Shown here: piece by piece, positions 61,546 through 64,000 of the stretch
Position numbering within the stretch: the stretch's first letter is position 1
How the letters are laid out: each line of letters starts with the position of its first letter
Source of the DNA: Hoplostethus atlanticus
Lineage: Eukaryota; Chordata; Actinopteri; Trachichthyiformes; Trachichthyidae
DNA length: 64,000 nt
Assembly (NCBI GenBank): GCA_034670405.1
Contig: JAXDDX010000004.1
Location: 6,299,001-6,363,000 of the forward strand
Reading direction: 5' to 3'
The notes under the pieces: model-generated
Seen by the model: only the letters and a program-made list of their open reading frames with translations
Told to the model about the DNA's origin: nothing
Database searches by the model: none
Position numbers and translations under genes: made by a program

Positions 61546-63647
61546 GCTCATGTGATCAACCGTCTGCTACACAAAATGCTGTTCCTCGTCTCGATCGTAA
61601 CCCTGGTTCATATTCACAAACACGCCACACGATATTTTCCCGCTCTCATGTGATATCCCACATCCACCCCTGTTTAAAGTGCTTTCTCATCCAAGCTCTA
61701 ATTCAAAGCCTAAAATTATGGCTGAGTTAAATGTTCTGTTCCTAATGCACTGAAATAATGCTAAATTACAGATGGCTGGTTTTATTTGTGTGAATAAATT
61801 TGTGAGCTTAATGGTTTGTAAAACATGTTTTCTATGCATAGTTTACAAACAGGCGAGGATGGAAGCAGTGTTGTTCCATGAAACACAATTATCATTAATT
61901 TGAACAACATAGAACAATTAATTAGAGAAAAAAAAATAATGGTTTCCTGCTGCGGATTGGGAAAATAATCCCCAAAAAACAGTTATGGCTTGATTTCTGT
62001 GCTGATCGGTAACCACTGAAGCATTCCCAATGTGCCTTTTCTCAGCAGCAAAAAATGCACCGTGGCTCATATCCAAACATAGGTGTACCTATAAGCAACC
62101 AGATAGCTCTAAATCAAAGGCCGTGCTATAAATAAACACATATTCTCCATTTAGGATAATGACAGCAAATGCATACCATATCTGATCACTCTGACTGAAA
62201 ATTATATCTACTCCTAACAGATGGTAATACACTGCCCACAATTAGGCAGCACATGGCCAAGATCTGGCCATTTCTGGAAAGCAAAGCTGACATATTTTCC
62301 AGTTATCTGCCAGTATCTGACATTAGTCTGGCAAAAGGAAAAAGCATTTGGCGCGGCCTGCAGTGCCAGTAGTGGCGTGCTTCCTGTATGCATCTTCACC
62401 CAACTCCTCTCTTGGACCGTATCTTTTTGCTGATGTTGGACGCAGAAGGAAATTCAAAGCTGATTTTGATGTGAATGTGAAGACAACCTGTTGTCATAAT
62501 AATTTCCAAAACCGTCTGAAGAACATCTGGTCACTGGCTGAAGAAAAGTGCTCAACTTGCCGGCCCGGGAAAGTCCTGTACTTTTTGTTTGCCATCCACA
62601 TGTTCGTAAATGGCAGAGCTAAAATTGTCACTGTTGTTTACATGTAGAAAGGCATTAAAATGATCTATGAATTTATCAGCGTTACCATTTTGTGACATAG
62701 TAAATGCGCAATGTTGTCGACAGTGACAGTTCAGAATAGCGAGTCGTATGAAAGGCCGCTGGTAAGTTGAGTTGATCAAGATTGAGCATAGCAATAATCA
62801 AACACCGAGGGACGCAACACCTGCTAACGCTGCAGAGCTCTCAATGGCTCCCCACATGAGAAAGCTGGGTACTATGTAATCAGCAGAGTGGGGGTGGCGT
62901 GGGGGGTTGGCAAGGATGTGAGTTGAAGACCCCCCCCCTCCCCTCCCTTTCCTCCAATTGTTCTTGACACACGACACGCAGCACTCATCCCAGGCTGCAG
63001 AACAGAGGAAAGGGGGAGTTTCAGTGGACCACAAGGAGTCTTTTATTTTTAGTTAATGATCGAACAAACACGCCTAGCCCTGGAGCCCCCTCTCCTCTGG
63101 TGGGTGTGGCTACCCCGGAGGTCATGGAGCCGGTCTCTAATAAGCATCCCTTCAACAAAAAGCCTAATATTTGCTCAGCAACTGGAGGAGGTGAAGGGAG
63201 AGCTGTTAAGAGGAGCAGGATATTGGTTGGCCGAGGACCCCGCAAGAAGACGTAGCAGGAGAAGGGGGGTATTGAGGGCTGGATGGAGTGACAGAGGGGA
63301 AGAAAGGGAATGGTGTACTAAAGGGAGGAGGAGGAGAAAGGGATGAAGGAGTGGTGAGTGGTGATGGTTGGGTAGGGGGCCTTTTCTGCCACATATAGCG
63401 CCACTAGGAACAGATGGGGCCTGATAAATCCTGAAAGGAAGGCATTACCTGCCCAAGTCACCAAGCAGCCACAATTATCACAGGGCTCTGGGTTCATTGT
63501 CAATTAGAGTGGCAGTTAAAGCCAGGCAGCAGCTGTGGCAGATGGCTGGGATCCAGAGAGGCTGGGGGAGCCGGGACAGAGGCCAGCCCCAAGGCTCTCT
63601 CCAGCTCCATCTCTCCTCCTACTTCTCTCCCCATGTCTCTCTCTCTC
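61546..63647. other. Upstream desert, right part
   Basis: No supported gene. AT-rich and repeat-poor to about 62800, then GC-richer with a C8-C9 run at 62931-62938 and purine-rich stretches at 63240-63350. Frames here (up to 99 codons) show no domain signatures. Confidence 0.55.
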
Positions 63648-63702
<55 letters not shown>

Positions 63703-63703
63703 C
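63648..63703 (+). repeat. (ATCT)14 microsatellite
   Basis: About 14 uninterrupted TCTA/ATCT units followed by ATCCATCC. It directly precedes the mobile element starting at 63718 and gives Ser-Ile-Tyr-Leu repeats in all plus frames, which are not genes. Confidence 0.95.
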
Positions 63704-63717
63704 ATCCAATAGATATA

Positions 63718-64000
63718 CACTCACCGGCCACTTTATTAGGTACACCTATCTAGTACCGGGTCTAAGACCTGTTACCAGCATTTGTGACCTTTCTGCCCAT
63801 CCTCCTCTGACCTCTCTCATTAACAAGGTGATGAAAGACAGAACCGCCGCTCACTGGATGTTTTTTGTTTATCGCATCATTCTCTATAAACTCTAGAGAC
63901 CAGGAGGCCAGCTGTTTCTGAGATGCTGAAACCACCACGTCTGGCACCGACAAGTCTATCACAGTCAATGTCGCTTAGATCACGCATCTTGCCCGTTCTA
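63718..64000. mobile_element. DNA-transposon-like element, left terminus, cut by the window end
   Basis: Starts with CACTCACCGGCCACTTTATT and AGGTACACCT, the terminal inverted repeat of a very abundant fish dispersed element. The following sequence (CCATCCTCCTCTGACCTC, AACCGCCGCTCACTGGAT, TCTCTATAAACTCTAGAGA, CGTCTGGCACCGACAA) corresponds to the part that normally lies close to the opposite end of the full-length element, so most of the interior is missing. The other terminus would be expected shortly beyond 64000. The bases before it are TATA. Superfamily not assigned. No transposase frame. Confidence 0.8.

Noticed and set aside
63497-63896. Three overlapping plus-strand frames of 71-87 codons
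   Set aside because: All are translations of the TCTA microsatellite and the start of the mobile element.

Overview
The window looks like part of a teleost fish genome. It holds one clearly recognisable gene, an intronless SoxC-family transcription factor gene (sox11) on the minus strand at 9604-10695. Three things point to a teleost: the Sox11 protein is shorter than mammalian SOX11, dinucleotide microsatellites are very dense and long (CA/GT, GA/CT), and the right edge carries a terminal-inverted-repeat element that I know from many fish genomes (starting at 63718). The species, and whether this is the sox11a or sox11b co-orthologue, cannot be decided from the window.

Layout. Positions 1-7780 are non-coding and lie downstream of sox11. 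Positions about 7775-9603 are its AT-rich 3' UTR with several alternative polyadenylation signals. Positions 9604-10695 are the single coding exon. Positions 10696 to about 11060 hold the 5' UTR and core promoter (TATA-like box, CCAAT boxes, ATF/CRE-like site). Positions 11060-64000, about 53 kb upstream of sox11, contain no coding sequence I can support. That fits the gene desert known to surround vertebrate SOX11, where long-range enhancers are expected. Many stretches in the desert are free of simple repeats and rich in homeodomain, octamer and Sox motifs. I mark only those with specific internal structure, because sequence conservation cannot be measured here.

Repeats. The desert is broken up by about forty simple-sequence tracts. 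It also has a few traces of dispersed elements: a non-LTR-retroposon tail-like motif at 34057-34104, a degraded hAT-like segment around 61350-61545, and the terminal-inverted-repeat DNA element at 63718-64000, which runs off the window.

Points of interest. A 17-bp and a 14-bp perfect inverted repeat overlap at 61009-61064 and cannot both fold at once, which suggests a template-switch event. A symmetric pair of octamer sites lies next to a Sox motif at 52437-52492. CTCF-like motifs at 11997 and 39016 are convergent. A 27-codon ORF with gene-like composition sits at 33751-33834. I found no new multi-gene system, no RNA gene I could identify, and no CRISPR, phage or operon-like structure.
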